A stretch of 64,000 nt of DNA from Peptoniphilus phoceensis (GCF_001517665.2 NZ_LN999809.1:608501-672500); one strand, 5' to 3'; shown: positions 35,967-45,496, numbered from the stretch's first letter. Notes: generated from the sequence alone by a model not told the origin. Numbers and translations are program-made.

Positions 35967-37904
35967 TTATTTTCTATCAGCTGGGAAATCAGCTTCAATA
36001 AAGTTTTGCTTTTCTTCTTGACATTCTGGGCATGTCCAATCATCTGGTAGTCTATCAAAATCTGTACCAGGATCGATTTCGCCTTCTGGATCTCCGAAGT
36101 TTGGATCATATTCATATCCACAGCCTGGGCATACCATTACTTTGTAGTTAGGAGCTAATTTTCTAGGTTTAGATCTTCTAACTTTCTTCATTGGAGGTGC
36201 TGGTTCTTTTTCACCAGTTCCAAGTGCTTCTGCAAGAAGTGGCATAATTTCAAACATATCTCCAACTATACCATAGTCACAGTTCTTAAATATAGGAGCT
36301 CCAGCATTTTTGTTAATTGCAACAATTGTTGATGCATTTTTAATACCCTTTAAGTGTTGGCTTGCTCCAGAAATACCACATGCTATATATAGGTTACCAT
36401 TGAATTTTTGTCCTGACATACCTACATATCTTTCAAGTGGTACAAGTTTTAATGTTTCTGCAACTGGTCTTGATGAACCTAGTGCAGCACCAGCAGCGTG
36501 TGCAAGTTCTCTTGCCATGTCCATATTTTCTTCTCCGCCGATTCCCTTACCAACTGAAACAACTCTTTCAGCATCGTAAACAGGAGTATCAATATCAATT
36601 CCTACAGAGAAGTCATATCCATCTTTCTTTAAGTTTTTAACTAGTATATCAACAGCTTCTTCAGCTGTATCTGCTTTTATTATTTCTCTTTTTCTATCTC
36701 CAGTGATAGGACCAGCTTTTTTATCTATAATAGCTGCTCTACCTTTTTTCTTAGGAGCTTTACCAACAAGGTGACTTGCAACTACAACTCTTTGGATTTC
36801 AGAAGTACCTTCATAGATAGTAGTGATCTTAGCATCTCTGAAGAATCTTTCTACATCCATTCCCTTTAGATATCCATTACCACCGTGGATTTGAAGAGCT
36901 TCGTTAACAACCCACATAGCAACTTCAGATGCAACTGTTTTTGCCATTGCAGCTTCCATTGAGTAGTTTTCGTGATTTTGTTTCATTTCAGCAGCTGAAT
37001 AAACCATAAGTCTTGCAGCTCTGATTTTAGTAGCCATATCTGCAATCTTGAAAGCGATAGCTTGTTGTTGTGCTATTGGTCTTCCAAATTGGATTCTTTC
37101 TTTTGCATAAGCAAGTGCAGCTTCATAAGCGCCTTGTGCAATACCTAGAGCTTGAGATGCAATACCAATTCTACCACCATCAAGTGTTTGCATTGCAATT
37201 CTAAATCCTTGACCTTCTTTACCAAGTAAGTTTTCCTTTGGAACCTTAACATTGTTAAATTGAAGTTCGGCAGTAGTTGAAGATCTAATACCTAATTTGT
37301 CATAGTGATCTCCAAAAGTGAATCCTTCCCATCCTTTTTCTACTATGAAAGCAGAAATTCCGTGAGTTCCGATACCTGGTGTAGTAACTGCATAAACTAC
37401 ATAAGTGTCAGCAGCTGGAGCATTAGTAATAAAAATCTTGTTACCATTTAAGATGTAGTAATCTCCATCAAGAACAGCAGTAGTTTCTGTACCACCTGCA
37501 TCAGAACCAGCGTTAGGTTCAGTTAATCCAAAAGCACCAAGTTTTTTACCTTGAGCAAGAGGTTTTAAATATTTTTCCTTTTGTTCCTTTGTACCGAAAG
37601 CTTGAATTGGATAAGATCCTAATGAAGTGTGAGCTGATAATACAACACCAACACCTGCATCTACTCTTGATAATTCTTCAACAGCGATTGCGTAAGAAAT
37701 AACATCCTTACCTGCTCCGCCTTCTTCTTCAGGGTATGGAAGTCCCATCCAACCGTTTTCGCCAATCTTCTTAACTATTTCTTCTGGAAATTCATTGTTT
37801 TGATCAAGTCCAAAAGATAATGGCTTGATTTCTGCTTCTGCAAACTCTCTGATAGCCTTACGAAGGGCTTCATGTTCGTCAGTTGTCTTATACATATTTG
37901 ACAT
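35967..37904 (-). CDS. Acyl-CoA dehydrogenase / EtfA FAD domain / rubredoxin fusion
   Basis: 645 residues, three parts in one chain. Residues 1-385: a short-chain acyl-CoA dehydrogenase with LTEPNAGSDAGG, FGRPIAQQQAIAFKIADM and YEGTSEIQ, where E365 is the expected catalytic base. Residues about 390-570: the FAD-binding domain of EtfA (LGSSRPVAETLKLVP, YIACGISGASQHLKGI, DYGIVGDMFEI); EtfA's N-terminal domain is absent. Residues about 585-645: rubredoxin with C592, C595, C625 and C628 in the standard CxxC-x29-CxxC spacing. Electrons could go from an acyl-CoA to rubredoxin iron and then to FprA. EtfB is not nearby. This differs from the classic Bcd-EtfAB complex. Confidence 0.93.
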   Translation of the reverse strand: MSNMYKTTDEHEALRKAIREFAEAEIKPLSFGLDQNNEFPEEIVKKIGENGWMGLPYPEEEGGAGKDVISYAIAVEELSRVDAGVGVVLSAHTSLGSYPIQAFGTKEQKEKYLKPLAQGKKLGAFGLTEPNAGSDAGGTETTAVLDGDYYILNGNKIFITNAPAADTYVVYAVTTPGIGTHGISAFIVEKGWEGFTFGDHYDKLGIRSSTTAELQFNNVKVPKENLLGKEGQGFRIAMQTLDGGRIGIASQALGIAQGAYEAALAYAKERIQFGRPIAQQQAIAFKIADMATKIRAARLMVYSAAEMKQNHENYSMEAAMAKTVASEVAMWVVNEALQIHGGNGYLKGMDVERFFRDAKITTIYEGTSEIQRVVVASHLVGKAPKKKGRAAIIDKKAGPITGDRKREIIKADTAEEAVDILVKNLKKDGYDFSVGIDIDTPVYDAERVVSVGKGIGGEENMDMARELAHAAGAALGSSRPVAETLKLVPLERYVGMSGQKFNGNLYIACGISGASQHLKGIKNASTIVAINKNAGAPIFKNCDYGIVGDMFEIMPLLAEALGTGEKEPAPPMKKVRRSKPRKLAPNYKVMVCPGCGYEYDPNFGDPEGEIDPGTDFDRLPDDWTCPECQEEKQNFIEADFPADRK

Positions 37905-37930
37905 ATTTTCCTCCTTTTAAGATTAAAGAT

Positions 37931-38004
37931 AATTAAAGTAATTTATACTTTAATAGTTAAAAACAAAAGATACACCAAGATGGTATACAATAATTAAAGT
38001 ATAC
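37931..38004. repeat. Repeated ATTAAAGTA/TACTTTAAT and GTATAC boxes
   Basis: ATTAAAGTA (37932-37940) pairs with TACTTTAAT (37946-37954), and AATTAAAGTA recurs at 37991-38000. GTATAC appears twice, at 37983 and 37999. They lie upstream of the dehydrogenase-fprA unit and the divergent nitroreductase gene, in a 307-base region without genes. Candidate regulator-binding sites. Confidence 0.5.
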
Positions 38005-38211
38005 AACAACTTCTTTAAAGTGTCAAAACATTTCCACTAAATTTTGAATAAAAATTTAAAAGTTTTTAATTCAAATCTTTTCGTTTTCACTAATATTCTT
38101 ATACCCCTTTTTATTAAATTTATACTCAATTTAATGTATTAATTGAAAAATACTTTTTTTGTTGTAAAATATAAAGTTAACAAGAAGAAATTTATCGCAA
38201 TTGGAGGAATT
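38005..38211. other. AT-rich leader of the nitroreductase gene
   Basis: Apart from promoter-like AT-rich sequence I see nothing. An in-frame ATT/ATG extension of the nitroreductase frame into this stretch has no ribosome binding site. Confidence 0.4.
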
Positions 38212-38793
38212 ATGGACTTGGAAAATTTATTAAAATGGAGAAGATCTTACAGAAAGTTTGACGAAAATAAACTACTTTCTCAAGAAGATATTGATGCTAT
38301 TTTAAATTCTATAAAATATGCATCTTGTGCAAATAACAGACAGTATTTGAGATTTATCTCTGTTGAAAAAAGAGATAAAGTATTGGAAATTTTCAATAAT
38401 AGCAAATGGGCAGCATCTCTAGCTAATGAAGCAGGTAGACTTAAAGAGGGAGAAAGACCTGTTTATTTTATTGCTGTTTTAAGTGATAATGAAAAAAAAT
38501 TAAGATTTGACGGTGTTGACCAGGGACTTGTTATTTCAAACCTTACTCTTGCAGCTGCAGAAAGAGGAATTGGATCTTGTATAATTGGGAGTGTAAATGA
38601 TAATAAAATGCGAGAAATTTTATCTTATGATGAAAAATATACTTGTAATCTTGTAGTTGCTTTTGGTTATCCGAAAGTCAAATCTACTATAGAAGAAATT
38701 GATATTTCTCATGACCAATCATATTATCTTGACGACAAAGGAAATTATATTGTTCCCAAATATAAACTAGATGACATTTTAAGGAGAATATAA
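38212..38793 (+). CDS. Nitroreductase-family FMN oxidoreductase
   Basis: 193 residues. The family start MDLENLLKWRRSYRKFDE and SIKYASCANNRQYLRFISV carry the FMN-binding RRS...NxQ pattern; LAAAERGIGSCIIGSV and VVAFGYPK complete the fold. These enzymes reduce nitro, quinone or other oxidised compounds with NAD(P)H; the substrate cannot be told. The ATG at 38212 follows TTGGAGG by a few bases, so the longer frame upstream is discarded. Its stop overlaps the next start (TAATG). Confidence 0.88.
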   Translation: MDLENLLKWRRSYRKFDENKLLSQEDIDAILNSIKYASCANNRQYLRFISVEKRDKVLEIFNNSKWAASLANEAGRLKEGERPVYFIAVLSDNEKKLRFDGVDQGLVISNLTLAAAERGIGSCIIGSVNDNKMREILSYDEKYTCNLVVAFGYPKVKSTIEEIDISHDQSYYLDDKGNYIVPKYKLDDILRRI

Positions 38794-39821
38794 TGAAAGA
38801 AAATCAAAATAAAAGTTTAAGTGAACTTATAAAAAGAAAGTCAAAGTTATATTTCATAGATGCTCTTGGAGCTATGGCTTTTGGTCTTTTTGCAACTCTA
38901 TTAGTCGGAACAATTTTAAATACTATTGGAAAAAGCTTTGATATTTATTTTTTAACTGATGTCCTTTGGCCTCTGGCTCAAAAGGCAACAGGACCTGCCA
39001 TTGCAGTTGCCATTGCAACAGCCATGTCTGCTCCAAGTCTTGTGGTTTATGCTGCTACTGTTGTTGGTATTGCTGGAAATGAACTTGGTGGTCCCATGGG
39101 AGTTTATATAGCCACTATAGTAGCTGTCGAATTTGGAAAACTTGTCAGCAGAAAAACAAAGGTAGATATAATTGTAACACCTGCTGTGACAGTGTTAACT
39201 GGTGTATTTGTTGCAAACTTTGTTGGTCCTTACATAGGAAATTTTATGAATCTTTTGGGAGCAATAATTATAAATGCAACAGATAAAGCTCCTTTCTTTA
39301 TGGGAATTATTGTGTCTGTTATAGTTGGAATTGTACTCACACTTCCAATTTCCTCAGCCGCTCTCTCAATGATGCTTTCACTTTCTTCTCTCGCTGGCGG
39401 TGCTGCAACAATTGGTTGTTGCTGTCAAATGGTAGGATTTGCCGTTATGTCTTATCGAGACAATAAAATCGAAGGTCTCGTAGCTCAAGGACTTGGGACT
39501 TCTATGCTTCAGATGCCAAATATTGTGAGAAAACCTATAATAATTATCCCACCAATAATTTCATCTGCCATCCTTGGACCTGTTTCTACAATTATTTTTA
39601 AACTAGAAAACACTCCACTTGGATCTGGAATGGGTACAAGTGGTCTTGTTGGACAAATCTCAACCTTTGCTGCCATGCCAAATGTGCCCTTTATGAAGCT
39701 TTTGGGAATAATTTTACTTATGCATATTATTCTGCCAGCCCTTTTGACATCTTCAATTTATGAAATTTTTTATAGAAAGGGACTTATCCAAGACGGAGAT
39801 ATGAAACTTTATTTTAAATAA
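38793..39821 (+). CDS. PTS IIC-like membrane protein (PTS_EIIC_2 family)
   Basis: 342 residues with about nine hydrophobic helices. Glycine- and alanine-rich stretches such as DALGAMAFGLFATLLVGTI, and NELGGPMGVYIATIVAVEFGKL, match the IIC-type family without IIA, IIB or any other PTS gene beside it. Whether it transports a sugar is unclear; orphan relatives exist in Firmicutes. It is translationally coupled to the nitroreductase. Confidence 0.72.
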   Translation: MKENQNKSLSELIKRKSKLYFIDALGAMAFGLFATLLVGTILNTIGKSFDIYFLTDVLWPLAQKATGPAIAVAIATAMSAPSLVVYAATVVGIAGNELGGPMGVYIATIVAVEFGKLVSRKTKVDIIVTPAVTVLTGVFVANFVGPYIGNFMNLLGAIIINATDKAPFFMGIIVSVIVGIVLTLPISSAALSMMLSLSSLAGGAATIGCCCQMVGFAVMSYRDNKIEGLVAQGLGTSMLQMPNIVRKPIIIIPPIISSAILGPVSTIIFKLENTPLGSGMGTSGLVGQISTFAAMPNVPFMKLLGIILLMHIILPALLTSSIYEIFYRKGLIQDGDMKLYFK

Positions 39822-39832
39822 AACTTTAAATT

Positions 39833-39858
39833 TTAGGCGGGAAATCCCGTCTATTTTT
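39833..39858 (+). terminator. Terminator after the PTS IIC-like gene
   Basis: TAGGCGGGA and TCCCGTCTA pair (one G-T) with a tiny loop and run into TTTTTT. Confidence 0.75.
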
Positions 39859-39865
39859 TGCAATA

Positions 39866-39895
39866 AAATAGGCTCATCAAAAGAGATGAACCTAA
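39866..39895 (-). terminator. Terminator after the hemolysin III gene
   Basis: On the minus strand AGGTTCATC and GATGAGCCT pair (one G-T) and lead into a T-rich run. Confidence 0.65.
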
Positions 39896-39900
39896 AATTT

Positions 39901-40554
39901 TTAGCCAATATAGATATAAAATGCAACAAAGTGGACTATCGCTGCTGCCAATACAAAGAAATGCCAAATTATGTGATTGTATTTAAATTTCTTTGATTTG
40001 TAAAAATAAGTTCCTGCTGTATAAACAAGACCACCTATTACTAAAAGCAACATAAATTTCCAAGTTGTGTTAGTTACAATTGGCTTAATTAAAAATACAG
40101 AAAGCCAGCCCATAGCAATGTAAATAATAACAGAAATTGTCTTTAACTTGTCGTATTTTTGATAAGTTGCAATTTTAAAAACAGTTCCAAAAATTGCTAT
40201 TGCCCAAATTAAAATAATAAAAAATAATCTGAATTTTCCCTTTGTTAGTAAGAGTATAACTGGTGTAAAACTTCCTGCAATAAAATAATAAATAGATACG
40301 TGGTCAAAAATTCTAAGAATCTGTTTTGCTTTTTTGTGTTGGATTGCGTGATAAATTGTACTCATTAAAAACATAAATATAAAACAGCCACCATAAATGG
40401 AAAAGGCAACAGTCTTTAAAACATCGCCATCTCTCACGCTTGGAATAATTAACATCAATAAAAAAATAATTCCAAGTAAAACACCAATCCCATGACTAAT
40501 TGAATTAGCTATTTCAATTTTTAAAAAGTCTCTGGACTTTATATTTTCTGCCAT
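39901..40554 (-). CDS. Hemolysin III / PAQR-family membrane protein
   Basis: About 217 residues with seven hydrophobic helices. Family residues are visible: SISHGIGVLLGI (first histidine), STIYHAIQHKKAK, DHVSIYYFIAGSFTP and HIIWHFFVLAAAIVHF with the C-terminal histidines that bind zinc. The family name is historical; most members are of unknown function. The ATG at 40554 follows AAGGAAG by eight bases, rather than the upstream TTG. Confidence 0.9.
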   Translation of the reverse strand: MAENIKSRDFLKIEIANSISHGIGVLLGIIFLLMLIIPSVRDGDVLKTVAFSIYGGCFIFMFLMSTIYHAIQHKKAKQILRIFDHVSIYYFIAGSFTPVILLLTKGKFRLFFIILIWAIAIFGTVFKIATYQKYDKLKTISVIIYIAMGWLSVFLIKPIVTNTTWKFMLLLVIGGLVYTAGTYFYKSKKFKYNHIIWHFFVLAAAIVHFVAFYIYIG

Positions 40555-40623
40555 CTCATCACTTCCTTTTGACAATTATATAATCTCAAAATAAAAAGGT
40601 AAATAAATATCTAATTCATAAAA

Positions 40624-40646
40624 AAAGATCGGCATAGCCGACCTTC
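40624..40646 (-). terminator. Terminator after the GNAT gene
   Basis: On the minus strand GGTCGGC and GCCGATC with a short loop lead into TTTTTTT. It overlaps the region next to the stop at 40648. Confidence 0.7.
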
Positions 40647-40647
40647 T

Positions 40648-40914
40648 TTATGCTCTCACATCATTAAATTCACTTGACTCTAGTTTTTTCGCAACATATG
40701 AGCAAGTTCCTTTAATTTTTTTATTTTCACGTCTAGCATCTTCAACTAATTTTTTTACAAGTTCACCTGCGAGTCCTTGTCCACCAAATTCTTCTTTCAC
40801 AATAGTATGTTTGGCATCAATTACATCGCCCTTTTCTTCATATTGTAAGATTCCCTTGTAATTTGTTTGGTCTTCACCTATATAATAACAATTTTTACCT
40901 TTTTTAACTTCCAT
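40648..40914 (-). CDS. Small GNAT-fold N-acetyltransferase (YjdJ-like)
   Basis: 88 residues, the length of the minimal GCN5-like clade. The acetyl-CoA binding loop is VKEEFGGQGLAGELVKKLVEDAR; TCSYVAKKL follows with the expected cysteine and tyrosine. Members of this clade are uncharacterised or act on small amines. It is a single gene with AGGAGG upstream. Confidence 0.86.
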   Translation of the reverse strand: MEVKKGKNCYYIGEDQTNYKGILQYEEKGDVIDAKHTIVKEEFGGQGLAGELVKKLVEDARRENKKIKGTCSYVAKKLESSEFNDVRA

Positions 40915-40980
40915 AAATTATAACCTCCTATTTTAAATGCTCTTATTTATATACTACCCATTTAAAATGAAAGTTCACTT

Positions 40981-43410
40981 TTATTTTATTTTTTCTATAA
41001 TTCTATACTTAGTATCAAAACCTTCACTTGTTCCTGTGAATGATGAATCATCTTTTAAAAGTTCTAACATTGTATCTACAATTTCTTTGAACTCTGGAAG
41101 TTCTTCTGTTTTTCTATCTAGTTCATCGATTCCTTTTTGTTTGAATTCTGCTAATTTTTCTGCAAAAATTCTCATATTGTCGTCAATTAAATTTCCACCA
41201 TCTTTTAATTTAAAGGCTCCATCATTTAAGTCGATTATTCCATCATCCAATTTTTTAATTCCATCTCTAAGTGGAACCATACCTTCTGTTTTAAGTCTTG
41301 GGAACTCTTTAAAGTCTTGAGATTTATCTCTAAATTCCAAGAGACCATCTGTCAAGTCGCTTGCACCATCCTTTAACTTGCCAGAGTTGGAATCAAGTTC
41401 TGTTATTGCATCTGTAAATTTACTTACAGCTTCTTCACTTTCTCCTGTTCCCTCTCTTAGTTTTGATGAACCGTCTTTTAATTTTCCTGCTGCGTCATCA
41501 AGTTTAACAAGTGAATCAGATAATTTCATAAGTTGAGAAGTATCAAGTTTTGATGCAGCTTCAGCCATTGCCTTTCCAAGTTCACTATCGATTTGTTTTG
41601 CACCACTCGCAAGTTCTCTTGTTCCAGCTTGTAATTGTTCAAGTCCTCCAGGAAGTTGACTCGCTCCAGCATTTATTTGTTCAGATGAAGCAGCTAGTTG
41701 ATTCATTCCGTCTTTTAATTGTTCTAGGCCTTGAAGTTGTCCTGCCATTCCACTTAAATCTTTTAGTGCTTCAAGTTGTGCTCCCACATTTTGGGCTGAT
41801 CCACCAATTGTTTGAGCGTTTTTACCAATATTTCGTGCTGCTCCACTAAGTTTAGTAATTGCTTGGAAAGCTATAGCTTGTGATTCTGGATCTTGAATTT
41901 GACTAAGCATTCCTATTACTTGTTCAATTTCTTGGGCTGAACCCCCAATACTTTGCGCAGATGCACCAATTTTATTTAGATCTCCCTCAACATTAATATT
42001 TCCTAGACCAGATAAGTCCGGAGCATTCATATCTTGAACTTTATCATTTAACATTTGGAAATTAGAATTAAATTCTTTTTCTCCAGCCGCAAGCTTATTT
42101 GCACCTTCATAAGCCTTACTAGCTCCAGCATTTAGTTTATCTGCACCAGCTGCAAGTTGTCCTATACCAGCTTTTAATTCTGATAATTTCTTTAAGGCTT
42201 CTTCCTTCATTTCGTCAACCTTGCTTAGCTTACTTGAACCTTCTCTTAACTGTACTGTTGCATCTTTTAGTTTTCCAATACCATTGTCAAGTTCAACTGA
42301 ACCATCGTGAAGTTTTCTAGCTCCATCTTTCATTTCCCCAGTTTTTTCATTCATTTTTCCAACTGCGGAAGTGTAATCAGTAATTCCTGATGTTAATTTG
42401 CTTCCACCTTCAAACATTTCTTGTGCTGCACCTGGAATTGGTTCAACCTTATCAATTACTTCATCAATTTTATCTTCAAATTCTCCAGATTTATCGTAAA
42501 GTTCCTTTGAACCATCTTTAAGTTTAACAGTTCCGTCGCCTAATTCTGAAATTCCATCATTTAATTCGCCCTGTGCATCAGAAAGTTTTGAAGATGCGTC
42601 TACTAATTTTTTTGAGTTATCTTCTAATTCTTTAACACCATCTCTTAGATCATCAATAGTTTTTAAATCAGCATCATTTTGGAATAGCTCATTTGAAACA
42701 ACAATATAAGCTTCCACTGGTTTATAATCTTTGACATCCATTTCTATAACTGCTTGGCTCCTAAAATCTTCCATTTGTCTTTCTTCCAATATAGTTTCAA
42801 AATTTTCTCTAAGACCAGGAGTTAGAATTGAAGTTACTAATTCATTTTTTCCATCTTTTGCTACTTTTGCATCATCTGTTTCAATATTTGATGCTACTTC
42901 TTGTGGAAAAGACATAGCTGCGATAAGTGTATATGGTGCATAAACCTTGGTTTTTTTGCCAGCAATCTTTTTAACTACATAATTTTTATTTTCTGCAGAT
43001 AATACAACTTTCAAATGACCAGATTTACCCTTTAGTTCAGTGTTTTCTAATTTTTCGCCATCAAGATAATAGTCAATATTAATATCTACTGGTAAGTCTT
43101 TTTCACTTTTACCTTGATAGTAAATGTCCTTTACATCTTCATCCCAATAGATGTAACCAGAATCATTTTTAATGCTCTCATCAGTTTTTAAGTTTTTTAC
43201 ATTTTTAAGGTTAGACTTGTCCTTTCCCTTAATATCATCTTCAGAATTTAACCAAACAGAAACAGTTTTATCCTTTATTTGGTCATCTTTTTTTATTACA
43301 TAAACAGTTTCACTTTTATTTATAATCTCTGATGCTGCAAAAGCAGTATTAGTTAATATCATAGAAGATAGAACTAGGGAAACAACACCCTTTTGAACTT
43401 TTTTATTCAT
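40981..43410 (-). CDS. Secreted X-X-X-Leu-X-X-Gly heptad-repeat protein
   Basis: About 809 residues. A signal peptide (MNKKVQKGVVSLVLSSMILTNTAFA) precedes a 200-residue beta-rich domain. A very long run of heptad repeats LxDGxxxL follows (for example DGISELGDGTVKLKDGSKEL and LHDGSVELDNGIGKLKD), with a Gly/Gln-rich middle. This repeat (TIGR03057-like) is normally part of MMPL or YhgE/Pip membrane proteins, but no C-terminal membrane region is present here. The ATG at 43410 follows AAAGGAG. It is directly downstream of the MMPL gene. Confidence 0.82.
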   Translation of the reverse strand: MNKKVQKGVVSLVLSSMILTNTAFAASEIINKSETVYVIKKDDQIKDKTVSVWLNSEDDIKGKDKSNLKNVKNLKTDESIKNDSGYIYWDEDVKDIYYQGKSEKDLPVDINIDYYLDGEKLENTELKGKSGHLKVVLSAENKNYVVKKIAGKKTKVYAPYTLIAAMSFPQEVASNIETDDAKVAKDGKNELVTSILTPGLRENFETILEERQMEDFRSQAVIEMDVKDYKPVEAYIVVSNELFQNDADLKTIDDLRDGVKELEDNSKKLVDASSKLSDAQGELNDGISELGDGTVKLKDGSKELYDKSGEFEDKIDEVIDKVEPIPGAAQEMFEGGSKLTSGITDYTSAVGKMNEKTGEMKDGARKLHDGSVELDNGIGKLKDATVQLREGSSKLSKVDEMKEEALKKLSELKAGIGQLAAGADKLNAGASKAYEGANKLAAGEKEFNSNFQMLNDKVQDMNAPDLSGLGNINVEGDLNKIGASAQSIGGSAQEIEQVIGMLSQIQDPESQAIAFQAITKLSGAARNIGKNAQTIGGSAQNVGAQLEALKDLSGMAGQLQGLEQLKDGMNQLAASSEQINAGASQLPGGLEQLQAGTRELASGAKQIDSELGKAMAEAASKLDTSQLMKLSDSLVKLDDAAGKLKDGSSKLREGTGESEEAVSKFTDAITELDSNSGKLKDGASDLTDGLLEFRDKSQDFKEFPRLKTEGMVPLRDGIKKLDDGIIDLNDGAFKLKDGGNLIDDNMRIFAEKLAEFKQKGIDELDRKTEELPEFKEIVDTMLELLKDDSSFTGTSEGFDTKYRIIEKIK

Positions 43411-43432
43411 TTTATTCTCCTTTATTTTTAAA

Positions 43433-45487
43433 TTAATCAAAATTTTTTGTAGTCTTCCTGATAAATGGAAAACTAACTGAAATAATAGCAGGTAGTAAAA
43501 GTATGATAACAAGCATACTTATAATGGCACCCCTTGCTAAGAAAGTACAAATTGTTGAAACAATTTCCATCTTTGAATAAATACCTACACCAATTGTTGC
43601 CGCCATAAAAGATAGGGCTGAAGTTACAATTGATTTAGAAGTTTCCTTTACAGAAATTTTTAAAGATCCATCTACATCCTTTGATTTTTTATATTCAGCT
43701 AAAAATCTATCTGTCAAAAGAATTGAATAGTCAATTGTTGATCCAAGCTGGATTACCCCTATTATTATTGAGGTTATAAATGGGATTGTTTGATTCAAAT
43801 AAAAAGGAATACCCATGTTTATTTGAATTGCAAGTTCAATTGCTGCAATTAGAACAACTGGAATTCCAATAGATTTAAACACAATAGCAATTATTAAAAA
43901 TACTACTGCAATAGATATAATATTTACTATTTTAAAGTCTCTATCAGAAATTACAGTTAAGTCATCAGTAAGAACTGCTTCACCAGTTAAATAACCTTCT
44001 TCGTCATATTTATTTATAACATCTCTCATTTCACTAACTTGATTTTTTACTTCTGGTGATGCTGTCTGATACTTTGAATTTGCCATTATCATCTCGTAAC
44101 CATTTTTTGTGAAATTATCTTTTAAACTGTCTGGCAAAAATTCACTTGGTATTGTAACTCCTGTGACAGAACTTACACTCAAGACAGAATTAATTCCATC
44201 AATTCCCTTTAAATCACTAATAAGACCATCTAAATTTGAATTAGATAAATCATCTTTCACAACAATAAAGTGTGTACTTGCCATATCATAATCTTTTTTC
44301 ATCTTATTTAAAGCCACTATTGAATCCAAATCTTGTGGAAGTGACCTGTCCAAATTGTAATAAAGTTTTGTGTTTATAGATCCAAATACAGCTGGGATAA
44401 ATATTGCTATAAAGGCTATAAAAAGTGTCTTCTTATGTCTTATGTTAAATTCAGATAATTTATCGAAGCTTGGTAACATTACCTTATGATTGTATTTATT
44501 GACAAGTTTTTCAACTATCAAAAGCATAGTAGGCAAAACTGTAACTGTGGATATAAGTCCTATTAAAACACCTTTACTCATTACAAGACCAATATCCTTA
44601 CCAAGTCCAAGTCTCATTGCAATTAATACTATAAAGCCTGCGAAAGTTGTAAGTGATGATGCAAATAAAGATGAAATAGTTTCTTGAATTGCAAGGTCCA
44701 TTGCATCATATTTGTTGTCGTAATATTTCTTTTCTTCAACATATCTGTGATAAAGAAATATTGAATAGTCCATGGTAACAGCAAGTTGCAATACAGCTGC
44801 TATTGCCTTTGTTATATAGGATATCTCTCCCAAAAATATATTAGTCCCAAAGTTATACAAGACTGCATAACCAATTGTCAGCATAAAAACGAAGGGTACT
44901 ATAGTGGATTCATTTGTAAGTGATAAGATAACTAAACCCAGGGCAACTGCAAGCCCAACATAAATTGGAGTTTCTTTATCAATCAAATCTTTAGTATCTT
45001 TTACCAGTGAAGAAATACCACTTAAATATTTCTGATTGGACTCGATTTGCCTAATCTCATCTATAGCATTCATGGTCTTTAAAGAAGAAGACGAGTCACT
45101 AAATTTAACTATCATTAAAGTTGACCCATCTGCATAAAAAATATCTTTTATATCGTCTGGCAAAAATTCACTAGGGATCATATCCCCAACAGTAGAAGAT
45201 TTTGAAATAACATCTTCTACACCGTCAATCTCAAGTATTTTTTCCCTCAAGACTTCTGCATCATGGTCACTACCCTCTAAGATAAGCATACCAGTTGCTG
45301 CGTTTTTAAAATCCTCATCCAAAATCTTTTGACCCTGTGTTGATTTTAAATCTTCTGGCAAATAAGATAGAATGTCATAATTTACCTTTGTCAATTTATA
45401 TCCTAAAAAAGAAGGAATTAAGAGCAAGGTCATCACTAATAAAACAAATTTTGGTTTATGAGAAATAAATTTTGTAAATCTTTTCAT
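43433..45487 (-). CDS. MMPL/RND-type transporter
   Basis: 684 residues with two equal halves: each has one helix, an external domain and five helices. The repeated segments LPEDL-IPSEFLPD (SEFLPDDIKDIF and SEFLPDSLKDNF) show internal duplication. Membrane cores include AVLQLAVTMDYSIFLYHRYVEEK and GVIQLGSTIDYSILLTDRFL, which carry the conserved Asp-Tyr of RND proton relays. It probably exports lipids or cell-wall precursors. It follows the tetR gene by nine bases and precedes the heptad-repeat gene. Confidence 0.92.
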   Translation of the reverse strand: MKRFTKFISHKPKFVLLVMTLLLIPSFLGYKLTKVNYDILSYLPEDLKSTQGQKILDEDFKNAATGMLILEGSDHDAEVLREKILEIDGVEDVISKSSTVGDMIPSEFLPDDIKDIFYADGSTLMIVKFSDSSSSLKTMNAIDEIRQIESNQKYLSGISSLVKDTKDLIDKETPIYVGLAVALGLVILSLTNESTIVPFVFMLTIGYAVLYNFGTNIFLGEISYITKAIAAVLQLAVTMDYSIFLYHRYVEEKKYYDNKYDAMDLAIQETISSLFASSLTTFAGFIVLIAMRLGLGKDIGLVMSKGVLIGLISTVTVLPTMLLIVEKLVNKYNHKVMLPSFDKLSEFNIRHKKTLFIAFIAIFIPAVFGSINTKLYYNLDRSLPQDLDSIVALNKMKKDYDMASTHFIVVKDDLSNSNLDGLISDLKGIDGINSVLSVSSVTGVTIPSEFLPDSLKDNFTKNGYEMIMANSKYQTASPEVKNQVSEMRDVINKYDEEGYLTGEAVLTDDLTVISDRDFKIVNIISIAVVFLIIAIVFKSIGIPVVLIAAIELAIQINMGIPFYLNQTIPFITSIIIGVIQLGSTIDYSILLTDRFLAEYKKSKDVDGSLKISVKETSKSIVTSALSFMAATIGVGIYSKMEIVSTICTFLARGAIISMLVIILLLPAIISVSFPFIRKTTKNFD

Positions 45488-45496
45488 ATTTCTCCT

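Noticed and set aside
43411..43512. Longer start of the heptad-repeat protein
   Set aside because: It would overlap the MMPL gene and put extra residues before the signal peptide; AAAGGAG supports 43410.
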